Assembly: GCA_002388665.1 (NCBI GenBank)
Contig: DGMY01000025.1
Span: 83,408-147,407, forward strand
Source: Opitutia bacterium UBA4506
Lineage (GTDB): Bacteria > Verrucomicrobiota > Verrucomicrobiia > Opitutales > Puniceicoccaceae
Direction of reading: 5' to 3'
Length of the DNA stretch: 64,000 bases
Numbering within the stretch: the first letter of the stretch is position 1; each line of letters begins with the position of its first letter. The notes under the pieces are model-generated. The model made no database searches, was not told the DNA's origin, and saw nothing but the letters and a program-made list of their open reading frames with translations. Below, in pieces: positions 41,734 through 51,452 of this stretch. A program made the position numbers and the translations under genes.

Positions 41734-42330
41734 ATGCCTACACTGAAACAACTCCTCGCAAACAATCGAGAATGGGCTCGCCAGACCCTCGAAAAGGATC
41801 CGACCTTCTTCGAAAAGCTATCTGCGCAACAGAGCCCCGAATATCTTTGGATCGGCTGCTCAGACAGTCGCGTCCCAGCGAATCAGATCACCGGACTTAT
41901 GCCGGGAGAGGTGTTCGTGCACCGGAACATTGCCAATATGGTCATCCACACTGACCTGAACCTTTTGTCTGTTCTTCAGTACGCAGTGGACGTCCTCAAG
42001 GTCGAACACGTCATGGTCGTCGGGCACTATGGTTGCGGTGGGGTTCGTGCGGCAGCTGAAAAGAAGCCCTTCGGTATCATCGACAATTGGCTCCGGCATA
42101 TCCAAGACGTTGAAACGGCCCATCTTCCCGAGCTCGATCTCCTCCAAGACGAGTCTCGGATTGACCGGCTTTGCGAGCTCAACGTGATGTCCCAGGCGAA
42201 AAATCTTCAACGAACCTCCGTCCTCCAAGACGCATGGCGGCGAGGCCAGAAGGTCGAAATCCACGCATGGATCTATAGTTTGAAAGACGGCCACCTCAGT
42301 GCGTTGCAAGACGCAATTGCAGGACCGTAG
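41734..42330 (+). CDS. can: Beta-class carbonic anhydrase
   Basis: A 198-residue beta-carbonic anhydrase of the Can type, interconverting CO2 and bicarbonate. The zinc ligands are in WIGCSDSRVPANQITG (Cys42, Asp44 and Arg46 catalytic dyad) and VVGHYGCGGVRAA (His98 and Cys101). The start is ATG 41734. Length is slightly under the family norm of 220. It is alone, after a terminator and 99 bp before the serine hydrolase gene. It should supply bicarbonate to carboxylases. Confidence 0.95.
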   Translation: MPTLKQLLANNREWARQTLEKDPTFFEKLSAQQSPEYLWIGCSDSRVPANQITGLMPGEVFVHRNIANMVIHTDLNLLSVLQYAVDVLKVEHVMVVGHYGCGGVRAAAEKKPFGIIDNWLRHIQDVETAHLPELDLLQDESRIDRLCELNVMSQAKNLQRTSVLQDAWRRGQKVEIHAWIYSLKDGHLSALQDAIAGP

Positions 42331-42429
42331 CAAGTTTCACCCCGCCAACAAGAGTCGATTGAACGCCGTCTAATCCCGGTCACCTCACTATCTCGCCTTC
42401 AGCAGCCCCTTCAAACCCACACTCCTCCC

Positions 42430-43623
42430 ATGATCAAACCAGTCCGACGTTTCACCCTGGCATTCATTAGCTCGGCCCTGATGGGACTCACTTCCAGCGC
42501 AGTCGGCGAGGTCGATCTTTCCGCGGAGCTAGAGCAGTACCGGGAAAACTATAATCTCCCAGCGGTTGGTGCGGTTGTCGTGAAAGAGGGAAAAGTCATC
42601 GCGATCGGTGTGGCGGGCACACGAGTCGTCGGCCAGGAAAACCCGGTCCAACTCGACGATCACTTTCACCTGGGATCAAATGCAAAAGCCATGACCGGCA
42701 CCGTTGCGGGGGCCATGGTAGACCAGGGAAAATTGCGATGGGACAGCACAGTATCCGAGGTCCTCGGGGATCAGATTGAAGGCCTTAGTCCAGAGCTCGG
42801 GGCGGTGACCCTCGATCAGCTGCTCTCCCATTCGAGCGGCATCCCCTCAGACACTCCAGAGATGCTCGACATCTATTTCAATGTCCGCAACTACGACTAC
42901 ACGATCGAGCAACAACGGCTCCTCGCAATACAGGACTATGCGGCCACAGTCCCGGTTGTCCCGGAAGGGTCTCCCTTCCAGTATTCAAACTTCGCCTACA
43001 TGATTGCCGCAGCAATGATCGACGAAGCTTCGGGCACGACTACCGAGAACTTGTATCAAACTCTAATCTTTGAGCCCCTTCAGATGGAATCTGCGGGCTT
43101 TGGATCGCAGGCGACCATTGGCCTTTACGACGCCCCTGTCCCTCATTTACTTGAGGAGAAGGACGGGGAAACTGTAATCACCCCACGCCCGTGGGGAGAA
43201 GCTGCCGACGTTCCCTCCATTTTGTGGACGGTCGGCGGGGTCCATATGAGCCTGCGGGACTACGCAAAATGGATGAGCTATAACGCGAGTGCCGGCAATC
43301 GAGGACCGGCAATCGTGGAGGTCGATACCCTCGCTACCATCCATAGTTAAAAGGTGAGAACCCCGACGAGGCCGAACCCACGTCCGGGCACTCCCAAAGA
43401 AGGCGGATACGCCTACGGATGGGGAAATGTCGAGTTCGACTGGGCGCCAGCACCCATGCTACAGCACAATGGCTCCAACGGCTACAATCTGGCCAAGGTT
43501 CTTATCGACACGGAGAATGATCTCGCGGTCGGTGTATTTACCAACGTTAGCGGAATGGATGCCGAAACTGCCCTCGGTGAGATTCAGGGTGCATTGTTTC
43601 GCCAATTTCTCACCACTCCCTGA
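42430..43623 (+). pseudogene. Serine hydrolase (class C beta-lactamase-like), split by in-frame stop
   Basis: One reading frame runs from ATG 42430 (signal peptide ending near TSSAVG) to 43623, broken only by a TAA at 43348-43350 and resuming without frame change. The first part (306 codons) has the active Ser-x-x-Lys (GSNAKAMTG) and Tyr-x-Asn (YSNFAY). The second part (from 43354, GTG) carries the third motif His-x-Gly (MLQHNGSNGYN). Both parts match one penicillin-binding-protein-like family, so the break separates essential motifs. The stop needs one base change, so either the gene is recently inactivated or the base is a sequence error. TAA excludes selenocysteine or pyrrolysine. Confidence 0.85.
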
Positions 43624-43715
43624 GTAAGGCTCAACGACTCAACACCCCTGGGAATCTGAGTTTTCGTGTCTCCACCTCATCCTGTGATTGAGCAAGCGCC
43701 CCCGACCAAGCTGGG

Positions 43716-45695
43716 GTGACGGTCTCCCTACACATGGACAAAGAGGTAGCATCCAATACTGTAATCGTTTTCGACGGCGGGAATGATTCTACGTCATGGT
43801 TGCAGTCCTTTGTTCCCATCGACGAATCCCCTACCATCCATTTCTGGAAAGAAAATATAGCATCTGCTCATCTACCCGACGCTCTCAGTCCCCCTGGAGA
43901 TTTAGCCTTGATCTTCCATAGCAACCTGGAGCGGACGAAGGAGATCGCTCATGATCTGTCTTCACTATGTCTCCCATTCATCGTCTACACGGAAGCTATC
44001 GATCCAGATCTTCGCGAAGCACTCTTCAACACAGGTGCTCAGGATGTTCTATCCTTCGATGATGTCGCGGCCAAGGAACTGCTCCCCCGAACGATCAGAA
44101 GTGCGATCTATCGGAGTCGGGCCAAGGCAGCCGATTCGTCTGCGGTACACTCTCCTCATTTTATCACCAATAATTTCTTTCGCCGTATTGCGGATACGGT
44201 TCCGGGGGTAATCATCGCTTTCAACCTAAACCCCGATGGTTCGAGCCATTTCCCCTTTCTGAGTTCCGGCATCGAGAGGCTCTACCACTACAGCGCCGAG
44301 GTACTTCGCAAGGATTCCAGTCCAGTATTTGAATTGGTCCATCCAGACGACTTGGACAACCTGCGGACCTCGATAGCGCGGTCCGAGCAGGAGATGAGTG
44401 AATGGCACTGCGAGTGGCGTATCATTCACCCCGAGCGCGGCGAAATCTGGGTCGAAGGGCGAACGATCCCTCAAAAGGAACCTGACGGAAGCACTCTGTG
44501 GATCGGGATTCTCACCGACGTGACCGAACGGAAATCTTCCGAGAAACGCCAGAACTCCCTGAATCGACGTCTGAAGCTCGCCCTCGGGGCCGGTGGGATG
44601 GGAATTTGGGCCTTGGACATCCTGGCCGAAACCATGCTTTGGGACGATCAACTCTATGCGATCTTTGGCGCTACCACTACGACGCCGGTTACCTTCGACC
44701 GCTGGCTCAATCTGATCCACCCCAGGGACCTCACTGCGAACTCTCAGGCGCTCCAGCACTTCATTTTGAGCGAAGATAGCGAGTGTAAGCTTGAGTTCCG
44801 CATTCTGCGCGAAAGCGACCAAAGGGTTCGGTTCCTATCCTCGCGAGCGATTGCCATTCGAGACGAGACGGGCGCCGCTAAGCGGGTCGTTGGAATCACC
44901 TGGGATGTAACCGAAGAACGAGTGCGCGAGAAGGAGTTGTCCAAGGCCTTGATTCGACAGAAGAAGCTCACTCGCGAAGCGGAAGCGGGTCAGCGGGCGC
45001 GCAATGAATTCCTTTCGGTAATGAGTCACGAGATACGCACTCCCCTCAACGCGATCATCTGTTTCGCCGAACTGCTGGATTCTGCCCACAGCATCCATTC
45101 TGACTCAAAGGAGCAGATCGACACCATTCTCCAGAATAGTGGCACCCTACTCAGAATGCTCGACGATGTCCTCCAGTATAGCCAATTGGAGTCCGGCCGC
45201 ATCGAGGTAGAGGAATCTTCGTTCTCCCTCCGAGAGCTCCTCAGCTCCATCGAAAAGGGGCTGGACACTCTGGTGCAGCGGATGGCTATTCAACTCTCGA
45301 TTCATGTCGAAGACAGTGTGCCCCCATCCATTATTGGTGATTCAGACCGGCTCTTACAGGTCCTGTTCAACATCATAGAGAATGCGGTTAAATTTACAGA
45401 CGAAGGGTCTGTCACGGTCAATGCGTCCTGCTCGCACGAACTACTCGATGACCACCTCCAGCTACACATCAAAGTACAGGACACCGGAAAGGGAATTTCC
45501 TACGAGAACCAGACCTCCATCTACGACCCGTTCGTTCAAGAAGATTCGAGTGCGTCCCGCCGCCATGGCGGCACCGGGCTCGGACTGACCATCTCCAAGC
45601 GTTTAATCGATTTGCTGAACGGAACCCTACACCTCCAGAGTGAACCGGGGAAAGGCTCCCTTTTTTCCATGTCGATTCCAGTGAGGCGGGGATAA
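43716..45695 (+). CDS. PAS-PAS histidine kinase with receiver-like N-terminus
   Basis: A 659-residue soluble protein. Residues 10-135 resemble a degenerate receiver domain (NTVIVFDGG... DLALIFHSN, AQDVLSFDD): the usual acidic pocket and Lys are not obvious. Two PAS/PAC domains follow (about 160-280, 285-405; WRIIHPERGEIWVEGRTIP, TDVTERKSSEKRQ; LEFRILRESDQRVRFLSS). Then come HisKA (phospho-His in FLSVMSHEIRTPLNAI) and HATPase_c (NIIENAVKF; DTGKGIS; GTGLGLTISKRL). GTG 43716 opens the frame; ATG 43734 is an alternative start. No response regulator is adjacent. Confidence 0.87.
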   Translation: MTVSLHMDKEVASNTVIVFDGGNDSTSWLQSFVPIDESPTIHFWKENIASAHLPDALSPPGDLALIFHSNLERTKEIAHDLSSLCLPFIVYTEAIDPDLREALFNTGAQDVLSFDDVAAKELLPRTIRSAIYRSRAKAADSSAVHSPHFITNNFFRRIADTVPGVIIAFNLNPDGSSHFPFLSSGIERLYHYSAEVLRKDSSPVFELVHPDDLDNLRTSIARSEQEMSEWHCEWRIIHPERGEIWVEGRTIPQKEPDGSTLWIGILTDVTERKSSEKRQNSLNRRLKLALGAGGMGIWALDILAETMLWDDQLYAIFGATTTTPVTFDRWLNLIHPRDLTANSQALQHFILSEDSECKLEFRILRESDQRVRFLSSRAIAIRDETGAAKRVVGITWDVTEERVREKELSKALIRQKKLTREAEAGQRARNEFLSVMSHEIRTPLNAIICFAELLDSAHSIHSDSKEQIDTILQNSGTLLRMLDDVLQYSQLESGRIEVEESSFSLRELLSSIEKGLDTLVQRMAIQLSIHVEDSVPPSIIGDSDRLLQVLFNIIENAVKFTDEGSVTVNASCSHELLDDHLQLHIKVQDTGKGISYENQTSIYDPFVQEDSSASRRHGGTGLGLTISKRLIDLLNGTLHLQSEPGKGSLFSMSIPVRRG

Positions 45696-45793
45696 TCGAT
45701 CCAGGTCGCGCCGATCTGAACGACTCCCTTCACGAAGATACGGTTGTTTCTTGTCAGGCTCCGACGAGCACGGTAGAAAATAGCATCTCCGTT

Positions 45794-46321
45794 ATGCGCT
45801 TCAATCTCTCTGCGATACTTTTTCTCACGGCAAGTTCCCTTTTCGCCAACGACGATTGGCTCACTGAACCTCCGATTTTCGACGCAACCTACTATTCAGA
45901 AACTCACGAAGATCTTCAGCGCGCGTTTCGCGGAGACGAACGGGAGCTCAAAAAACATTGGCTTCGCTTCGGGATTGAAGAAGGCCGCGCCAGTTCACCG
46001 GTCATGGATGTCCAATGGTACGTCGCCATGAATCCCGACTTGCAGTCTGCATTCGGCGAGCAGAACTATCGCGACGCCCTCAAACATTGGGTCGACGATG
46101 GCATCTCCGAGGGGCGGGCCGCCTCGCCCGAATTCGATCCAAGGTGGTACATTCAGCAATACCCTGACGTCGCTGCAGCTTTCGGAGCCACCCACTACCT
46201 CAAAGCTGTCCAACACTACCTCGAATACGGACTCCCCGAAGGCCGCTACGGTGCCCCGCCTCCCATGATGCGCCAGCAACCCAACGAATTCTCCATCAAC
46301 GCCCCGCCGCGCAGTTACTAG
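45794..46321 (+). CDS. Small secreted protein with three FD-Y-PD repeats
   Basis: A 175-residue secreted protein (signal peptide ends near LFAND). It is built of three roughly 41-residue repeats: FDATYYSETHEDLQRAF...HWLRFGIEEGRASSP, MDVQWYVAMNPDLQSAFG...HWVDDGISEGRAASP, and FDPRWYIQQYPDVAAAFG...HYLEYGLPEGRYGAP. The same 'F-D-x-x-Y-Y...P-D-V/L-x-x-A...H-Y/W-x-x-x-G-x-x-E-G-R' unit is found in multi-domain surface and glycosyltransferase proteins of other bacteria, where its role is unclear. Here it stands alone as the whole mature protein. A Pro-rich tail ends it. Function unknown. Confidence 0.75.
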   Translation: MRFNLSAILFLTASSLFANDDWLTEPPIFDATYYSETHEDLQRAFRGDERELKKHWLRFGIEEGRASSPVMDVQWYVAMNPDLQSAFGEQNYRDALKHWVDDGISEGRAASPEFDPRWYIQQYPDVAAAFGATHYLKAVQHYLEYGLPEGRYGAPPPMMRQQPNEFSINAPPRSY

Positions 46322-46337
46322 CGGGAGGCCGCGGCGA

Positions 46338-47018
46338 TCATTTTCGTTCGCCGCTGCGGTCTCGCTTGAGAGCCTCCCCCGCTACTTTCGTATAGGATGG
46401 GACGTAGCGATTCACGACCAGCCGGTAGATCCAGCAGGAAATAAATCCTGCTACCAGGCCCAGAAGCAGTCCTCCGAGGAAGGTCCCGCCAACCAATCGC
46501 CCGAGCAATTCCGACACCACGCTCGATCCAGATTCCCGGGTCCGCTCAATAATAAATTCCAGAGTTTGCCGGAAGGAAAGGTTCTGATCAGAGGCCTGGC
46601 TGATTAGCAGGCCAAAGCGAACCGGAGACTCACCAAAGATTAAATTCAGGAAGAAATTACCGACGAGGTAGTTCAGATACCAGAGAGGCAGTACGGTCAG
46701 CGGATTGGAAATCATCTGCAACGCGATCATGATCATCAGGTTCGCGCGGAACATAATCGCAAGGAGGAAGGCCAGAGCGATCTGAAGACCGTACAGCGGC
46801 AGGAGGGTTAACACCCACCCAGCGTAGAAAGCCGGAACAATGGCATTCCGGCGGAAGGACCAAAGGTAATCCTTCTTCCGGGCCGTGCCCGCGAACCAGC
46901 TCAGCACAGGGTACCGATGAATATTCGCGCGTCGAGGCAGTGGCCGGAGAAGTCGCTTAACCCTTCGAATACGGGAAAAGCGTTTCTCCCGAAGCTTTTG
47001 TTCCTCTTCGTCCGTCAT
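46338..47018 (-). CDS. DUF2062 membrane protein
   Basis: A 226-residue protein with the DUF2062 pattern: basic N-terminus (RVKRLLRPLPRRANIHRYP), then TM helices around residues 50-100 and 180-210. Typical segments are NAIVPAFYAGWVLTLLPLYGLQIALAFLLAIMFRANLMIMIALQMISNPLTVLPLWYLNYLVG. ATG 47018 is preferred over TTG 47024 because GAGAG is spaced correctly for it. It is convergent with the repeat protein gene, 16 bp apart. Role unknown in the family; some members sit near glycosyltransferases. Confidence 0.85.
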   Translation of the reverse strand: MTDEEEQKLREKRFSRIRRVKRLLRPLPRRANIHRYPVLSWFAGTARKKDYLWSFRRNAIVPAFYAGWVLTLLPLYGLQIALAFLLAIMFRANLMIMIALQMISNPLTVLPLWYLNYLVGNFFLNLIFGESPVRFGLLISQASDQNLSFRQTLEFIIERTRESGSSVVSELLGRLVGGTFLGGLLLGLVAGFISCWIYRLVVNRYVPSYTKVAGEALKRDRSGERK

Positions 47019-47046
47019 TGGCAACTCTCGACTAGACAGCCGTAGA

Positions 47047-48243
47047 CTACTCGGTTGACGCTTTTCGTTTGATGGCCCAAAGGCTCAATTCCTCGGCAAG
47101 TCGACTCTTGGTCTCACTCACACTCTTTTCGAGGGTCCAGCCGGGACGGGACAGCTCGACACAATCACAGCCTCCCAATTCCTTCGACAATTCCTCTGGT
47201 ACACCTTTCTCCAAGCCCCCAGCAAACACTCCGACCCGTGCGTTGGCAACGACCGCTTCACGCAAAAGGGCGACCGGACCTTTTCCCGACAGCGAACTCC
47301 GATCCAATCGACCTTCACCAGTAAGCACCCAATCGGCATCCACCAATTTCTGATCGATCCCCATCCAGTCCGAGACAAGCGCAAAGCCGGGTTCGATCCG
47401 AACCTCGGCAGTCGCAGAAAGGGCGAAAGAAATTCCTCCCGCGGCCCCCATCCCCGGCGAGAGAACTTTTTCCCACACTACTTCCTCACCCAAGGGCGAT
47501 CCAGTGGCAATTCGACGAGCCATCCGTTCATAGGAAGCTTCCATCCGGTCAACCTCCAGGAGCCCCTTCTGAGGACCAAAGACACGAGTCGCTCCAAACT
47601 CTCCAAGCAAGGGACTCTGTACATCCGAAGCCACTACAACAGGAGGCAACTCCAAGACATCAGAAAAATCCACCTCAGCGACCCGGTCGAAGTTCTCCGG
47701 TGTGATCCCTGCAATCAAGTTGCCCTCACAGTCGAAAAAGCGTGCTCCAAGGGCTTCCAGCAGTCCGGCCCCACAATCGTTTGTAGCACTTCCACCGACA
47801 CCGAGTAGAATCAGGTCGGCCCCCTCCTCGACCGCATGACGCATCAACTCGCCAGTCCCGAGTGTGGTCGTCTTCCATGGGTCTCGCTCGGACTGCGCCA
47901 AAATCGGCAACCCACTGGCGGATGCCATCTCAATCACAGCGATCAGCTGGCCCTCCACACACCCGAGGCGAGCCCGCGCGGTGAGTGGCAATTGGTCGGC
48001 CTCGACCCACCCTACTGTTGCATCGATTGGACGCTGAAGAGGATCGGACACCGAAACTCTCTCCACACGTCCCTTCGCTGCCTCAGTAAGGATGGGACAA
48101 AACCCTTCCCCGCCGTCGGTCAAGGGTGCCTCAGAGATCGTCGCTTCGGGCCACTCCGCCCGAACCGCTTCCCCGGCGATTCGACAGGCCTCTCCGGCCG
48201 TAAGAGAGCCCTTGAATTTATCGAACGCCAGAAGAATGTTCAT
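47047..48243 (-). CDS. glxK: Glycerate 2-kinase (GlxK/GarK family)
   Basis: A 398-residue kinase of the glycerate kinase type 1 family. Start MNILLAFDKFKGSLTAGEACRI, then the phosphate-binding PLTDGGEGF, MASASGLPIL, the signature LILLGVGGSATNDCGAGLLEALGARF, CDVQSPLLG-type segment VVVASDVQSPLLGEFGATRVFGPQKG, GMGAAGGISFAL and the TGEGRLDRSSLSGKGP motif. All are diagnostic. It makes 2-phosphoglycerate from glycerate, the end of the glyoxylate/tartronate route. No gcl, hyi or glxR is next to it. Confidence 0.95.
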   Translation of the reverse strand: MNILLAFDKFKGSLTAGEACRIAGEAVRAEWPEATISEAPLTDGGEGFCPILTEAAKGRVERVSVSDPLQRPIDATVGWVEADQLPLTARARLGCVEGQLIAVIEMASASGLPILAQSERDPWKTTTLGTGELMRHAVEEGADLILLGVGGSATNDCGAGLLEALGARFFDCEGNLIAGITPENFDRVAEVDFSDVLELPPVVVASDVQSPLLGEFGATRVFGPQKGLLEVDRMEASYERMARRIATGSPLGEEVVWEKVLSPGMGAAGGISFALSATAEVRIEPGFALVSDWMGIDQKLVDADWVLTGEGRLDRSSLSGKGPVALLREAVVANARVGVFAGGLEKGVPEELSKELGGCDCVELSRPGWTLEKSVSETKSRLAEELSLWAIKRKASTE

Positions 48244-48307
48244 GGATGATTGGTTCAGCTACGAATTCGAGAATGAGATCGACCCTCGGTGGTCAAATAT
48301 CGCGAGT

Positions 48308-50077
48308 TTAGCGCAACTCCCGACCAGTCTTCCCATCGAGGATCTTGAAGTTCTCGACATGGTAGGAAGGATCGGCGCGGAAGGAAAGGTTTACATTGTA
48401 ACTCTTCTCCAACTCGATGAGGTGCGCTTCGTCCTCGGCCCGGAGTCGCTCCAGATTGACCGGGTGCAACAGAATCCGCAGGAACAGGGGCTCCGCATCC
48501 GGTCCCGATGAGCGCGAGTGTCGAGAAACGCTGACGATCCGGCGCTGAATTTCTACGCTGATCGATCGCGCTGATTTCACGATACCGCGCCCACTGCAGT
48601 ACGGGCAAGAGGTGTAGATGCCACTCGAATGACTCTCCTTGTGGCGCTGACGACTCATTTGCAAAAGCCCCAATTGAGAAATTGGCAACACATGGCTTTT
48701 GGCTGCATCGCGTGCCATCTCTTGGCGCATCTTTTGGTACACCGCGTTTCGATCACGCTTCTGCTTCATATCGATAAAGTCGATAATGATCAGACCGCCG
48801 ATGTTTCGCAGCTGGATTTGCCGGGCCACTTCCGAGGCCGCCTCAAGATTTGCCCGCACGATGAAATCTTTTCCATCCTTTGAACCGCCCTTGTGACCTC
48901 CTGTGTTCACATCCACCGAAACCAAAGCTTCGGTTTCTTCGATCACAATCTCACCTCCGCTGGGAAGAGGAACCTTCCGCATGAAGGTCTGCTCAATCTG
49001 GCGCTCAACGTTGAAGCGCTCGAAAATCGGGATGTTCTCCTTGAACATCGCAATCTTCGCCTTGGATCGGCTCGAGATCTGGCCGACCAAACCAAGCATC
49101 CGCTGATGGTCCTCCGGATTGTCAATGATGACTCGGTCGATCTCTTCCGTTAGAAAATCGCGCACGGTGCGCTCGACCAAATCCGGCTCGCGATAGAGAC
49201 ATACCGGCTTTTTCGTCGACGAAATTTTTTCCTGGATGTCTTCCCACTTCCGGAGAAGAAGGTGCAGATCGCGGACAAAATAACGGGTTTTCTTACCTTC
49301 ACCGGCAGTCCGCAAAATGACCCCCATCCCCTCGGGGATCGTGAGCTCACGCAAGATCTGCTTCAAGCGACCGCGCTCGCCCTTTTCGGCAATCTTCCGC
49401 GAAATACCGCATTGCCCGGAAAACGGCATCAAGACGAGAAAGCGACCTGGCAACGCGATGTTTGTCGTCGTGCGAGGTCCTTTGCTCCCGATGGTCGCCT
49501 TGGTCACTTGGACCACAATCTCGGAGCCAACTGGATACTTCTTGGGAATGTCCTTAACCGTGATTTTCTCTTCGGCCTTCCCCTGGTCCTTACTGTCCTT
49601 CCCCTTGTTGTCGCGGACGATCTCAATCGAGTTATCATTCGCTGCAGGGAGGATATCCCAATAGTGCAAAAAGGCGTTCTTGGGTTCGCCAATGTCCACG
49701 AAGGCCGCTTTGAGGCCGGGCTCGAGGTTTTGGATCTTCCCTTTGTAGATCGTACCGACCATCCGGTCGTCGCCTTGGCGCTCGACTTCGAATTTTTCGA
49801 GAACGCCGTTTCGCAGTAGCGCAACGCGGGTCTCGAGTGGCTCGGAGTTGATTACCAGTTCGGCAAAGTCCTTCTTCTCGCGGCGGAGAGCCCGTACGAT
49901 ACGGGTAACCATCGGCTGCTTTTTGGAGCGTTTCTCAGCATCTTCATTGAGCTGTTCTTCCGGAATGACGTCCACCGGTTTCTCAACCGGCGGGTTCTCC
50001 AGCTCTGCGCGATGGATATCGACGTCCTGTTCAGTCTCAGTTGTCTTCGAAGTTTGGGATTCTTGTGATGAGTCCAT
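48308..50077 (-). CDS. rng: Ribonuclease G/E family endoribonuclease
   Basis: A 589-residue RNase E/G. An N-terminal acidic extension (1-60) precedes the S1 domain (MVGTIYKGKIQNLEPGLKAAFVDIGEPKNAFLHYWDIL), which carries an Asn-Asp-rich insert of about 40 residues (EIVRDNKGKDSKDQGKAEEKITVKDIPKKYP). Catalytic region: VPLPSGGEIVIEETEALVSVDVNTGG (Asp), IGGLIIIDFIDMKQKRDRNAVYQ (Asp), and the Zn-link CPYCSGRG (Cys-Pro-x-Cys). It ends at residue 589 without the long degradosome scaffold of RNase E, so RNase G-like is the better label. It follows rodA as in many bacteria. Confidence 0.93.
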   Translation of the reverse strand: MDSSQESQTSKTTETEQDVDIHRAELENPPVEKPVDVIPEEQLNEDAEKRSKKQPMVTRIVRALRREKKDFAELVINSEPLETRVALLRNGVLEKFEVERQGDDRMVGTIYKGKIQNLEPGLKAAFVDIGEPKNAFLHYWDILPAANDNSIEIVRDNKGKDSKDQGKAEEKITVKDIPKKYPVGSEIVVQVTKATIGSKGPRTTTNIALPGRFLVLMPFSGQCGISRKIAEKGERGRLKQILRELTIPEGMGVILRTAGEGKKTRYFVRDLHLLLRKWEDIQEKISSTKKPVCLYREPDLVERTVRDFLTEEIDRVIIDNPEDHQRMLGLVGQISSRSKAKIAMFKENIPIFERFNVERQIEQTFMRKVPLPSGGEIVIEETEALVSVDVNTGGHKGGSKDGKDFIVRANLEAASEVARQIQLRNIGGLIIIDFIDMKQKRDRNAVYQKMRQEMARDAAKSHVLPISQLGLLQMSRQRHKESHSSGIYTSCPYCSGRGIVKSARSISVEIQRRIVSVSRHSRSSGPDAEPLFLRILLHPVNLERLRAEDEAHLIELEKSYNVNLSFRADPSYHVENFKILDGKTGRELR

Positions 50078-50170
50078 GAGTTTTTCCTTGTTTCGGGTGT
50101 ATTGTCATGGAGGACTCTTTTCCCTCTGCGCGTTCCCGTATCTCGGGAAATCTAATACTCTGCCAATCCA

Positions 50171-51415
50171 TTACGAAAAATCCTTTCGAAATCGGTAAAC
50201 GGACTGGACGAGACCTTGTAGAACGCAACAGCTCAAAAGAAAAGAGCCTCCGTAAGTCATAAACGGAAGCGGTAGCCCGGTTACCGGCGTCAGACCCATT
50301 GTCATCCCCACGTTAATGAAAACATGGACCAATAATAGGACACTGACCCCAACTGCGAGTAACATCCCGAATCGGTCACGGGATAATCCCGCAACCCGAA
50401 AACCATTCAGGATGAGCACCGCATAGAGCACCAAAGCTATCGAACTTCCGAAAAAACCTTTCTCCTCCGCAAGCACTGCGAAGATGAAATCATTGTGAGC
50501 TACTGCCGGCGGCAGGTAGCCGAGAAGAGCCTGGGTGCCCAAGCCCCAGCCCTTCCCCAAAAATCCTCCTGATCCGATCGAGATCAGGGATTGATTGACG
50601 TTCCAACTGTCTCCGATCCCTCGGGGATCGACCAAATCGGGAACGACAAACGACAAAATGCGATCACGCTGGTAATCGTGCATGGGAAGGAACGAAATCT
50701 CCTGATAATCAGGTCTTCCAACTTCCTCCCGCACCTCTGGCTCGGCAGCGTAAGTGTACTGGTAGTATCGATAGCAATCGAAGGACACGATCGCCAGCAA
50801 CAGAGCGAAAATTCCAAATGAAACGAAAAAGAAACGATCCGACAATTTGGAGAGATAGAGGAGCGCAAAAACCAATGGAGGAAAAACCAGGGTCGACCCA
50901 AGGTCTGGCTGGAGAAAGATCAATCCCATCGGCACCACGGCCACCAAAGCGACCTTGAATAAGGTCTGCAACGAGCTTCTGAAGCTACCTATCCGCGATC
51001 TGGCCAACACACTCGAGATCATGATGAGCACCGAAATCTTGGCCAATTCCGACGGTTGCAGCTTAAAAAATCCTAAATCGATCCAGCGCCGTGCTCCGTA
51101 AATCTCAACTCCGAGCGGGGTTTCGACCAGAAATAAAAGGAAGAGACTACCCGCATAGATCCAATGTGCCTTCTCGAGGAGAATCTTGTAATTGACCATG
51201 GAGACGAAGGAATATACGCCCATTCCGAGAACGATCCAGACGATCTGCATCTTCCAAAGCCCGCCACCCGTATACGCTTGAGCCGACCGGATAAAAAACA
51301 CACCCGCCAATGCCAATATCAGCATTGCTGCAGGGGTCACCGGGTCAAACCGTCTTTCAACGGCCGCGCCTTCCCATTCCGCGGGTCGACTCGCTGCGCT
51401 CTCGTTTACCACTAG
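50171..51415 (-). CDS. rodA: Rod-shape peptidoglycan polymerase RodA (SEDS)
   Basis: A SEDS-family membrane protein of about 414 residues with about ten helices. It shows EIYGARRWIDLGFFKLQPSELAKISVLIMISSVL, the PDLGSTLVFPPLVFALL and GFLGKGWGLGTQALLGYLPPAVAHNDFIFAVLAEEKGFFGSS SEDS motifs, and the C-terminal GLTPVTGLPLPFMTYGGSFLL. RodA makes glycan strands for the lateral wall. The frame stays open to 51499, but that extension overlaps the 5' end of the divergent LOG gene and reads as a hydrophobic stretch of low credibility; GTG 51415 (VVNESAASRP) is a reasonable start, with a weak ribosome site. An alternative start is 51499. Confidence 0.88.
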   Translation of the reverse strand, partial: LVVNESAASRPAEWEGAAVERRFDPVTPAAMLILALAGVFFIRSAQAYTGGGLWKMQIVWIVLGMGVYSFVSMVNYKILLEKAHWIYAGSLFLLFLVETPLGVEIYGARRWIDLGFFKLQPSELAKISVLIMISSVLARSRIGSFRSSLQTLFKVALVAVVPMGLIFLQPDLGSTLVFPPLVFALLYLSKLSDRFFFVSFGIFALLLAIVSFDCYRYYQYTYAAEPEVREEVGRPDYQEISFLPMHDYQRDRILSFVVPDLVDPRGIGDSWNVNQSLISIGSGGFLGKGWGLGTQALLGYLPPAVAHNDFIFAVLAEEKGFFGSSIALVLYAVLILNGFRVAGLSRDRFGMLLAVGVSVLLLVHVFINVGMTMGLTPVTGLPLPFMTYGGSFLLSCCVLQGLVQSVYRFRKDFS

Positions 51416-51452
51416 TTGCCCAAAACAGAAAATTAGTATAGGAAAAATTAAA

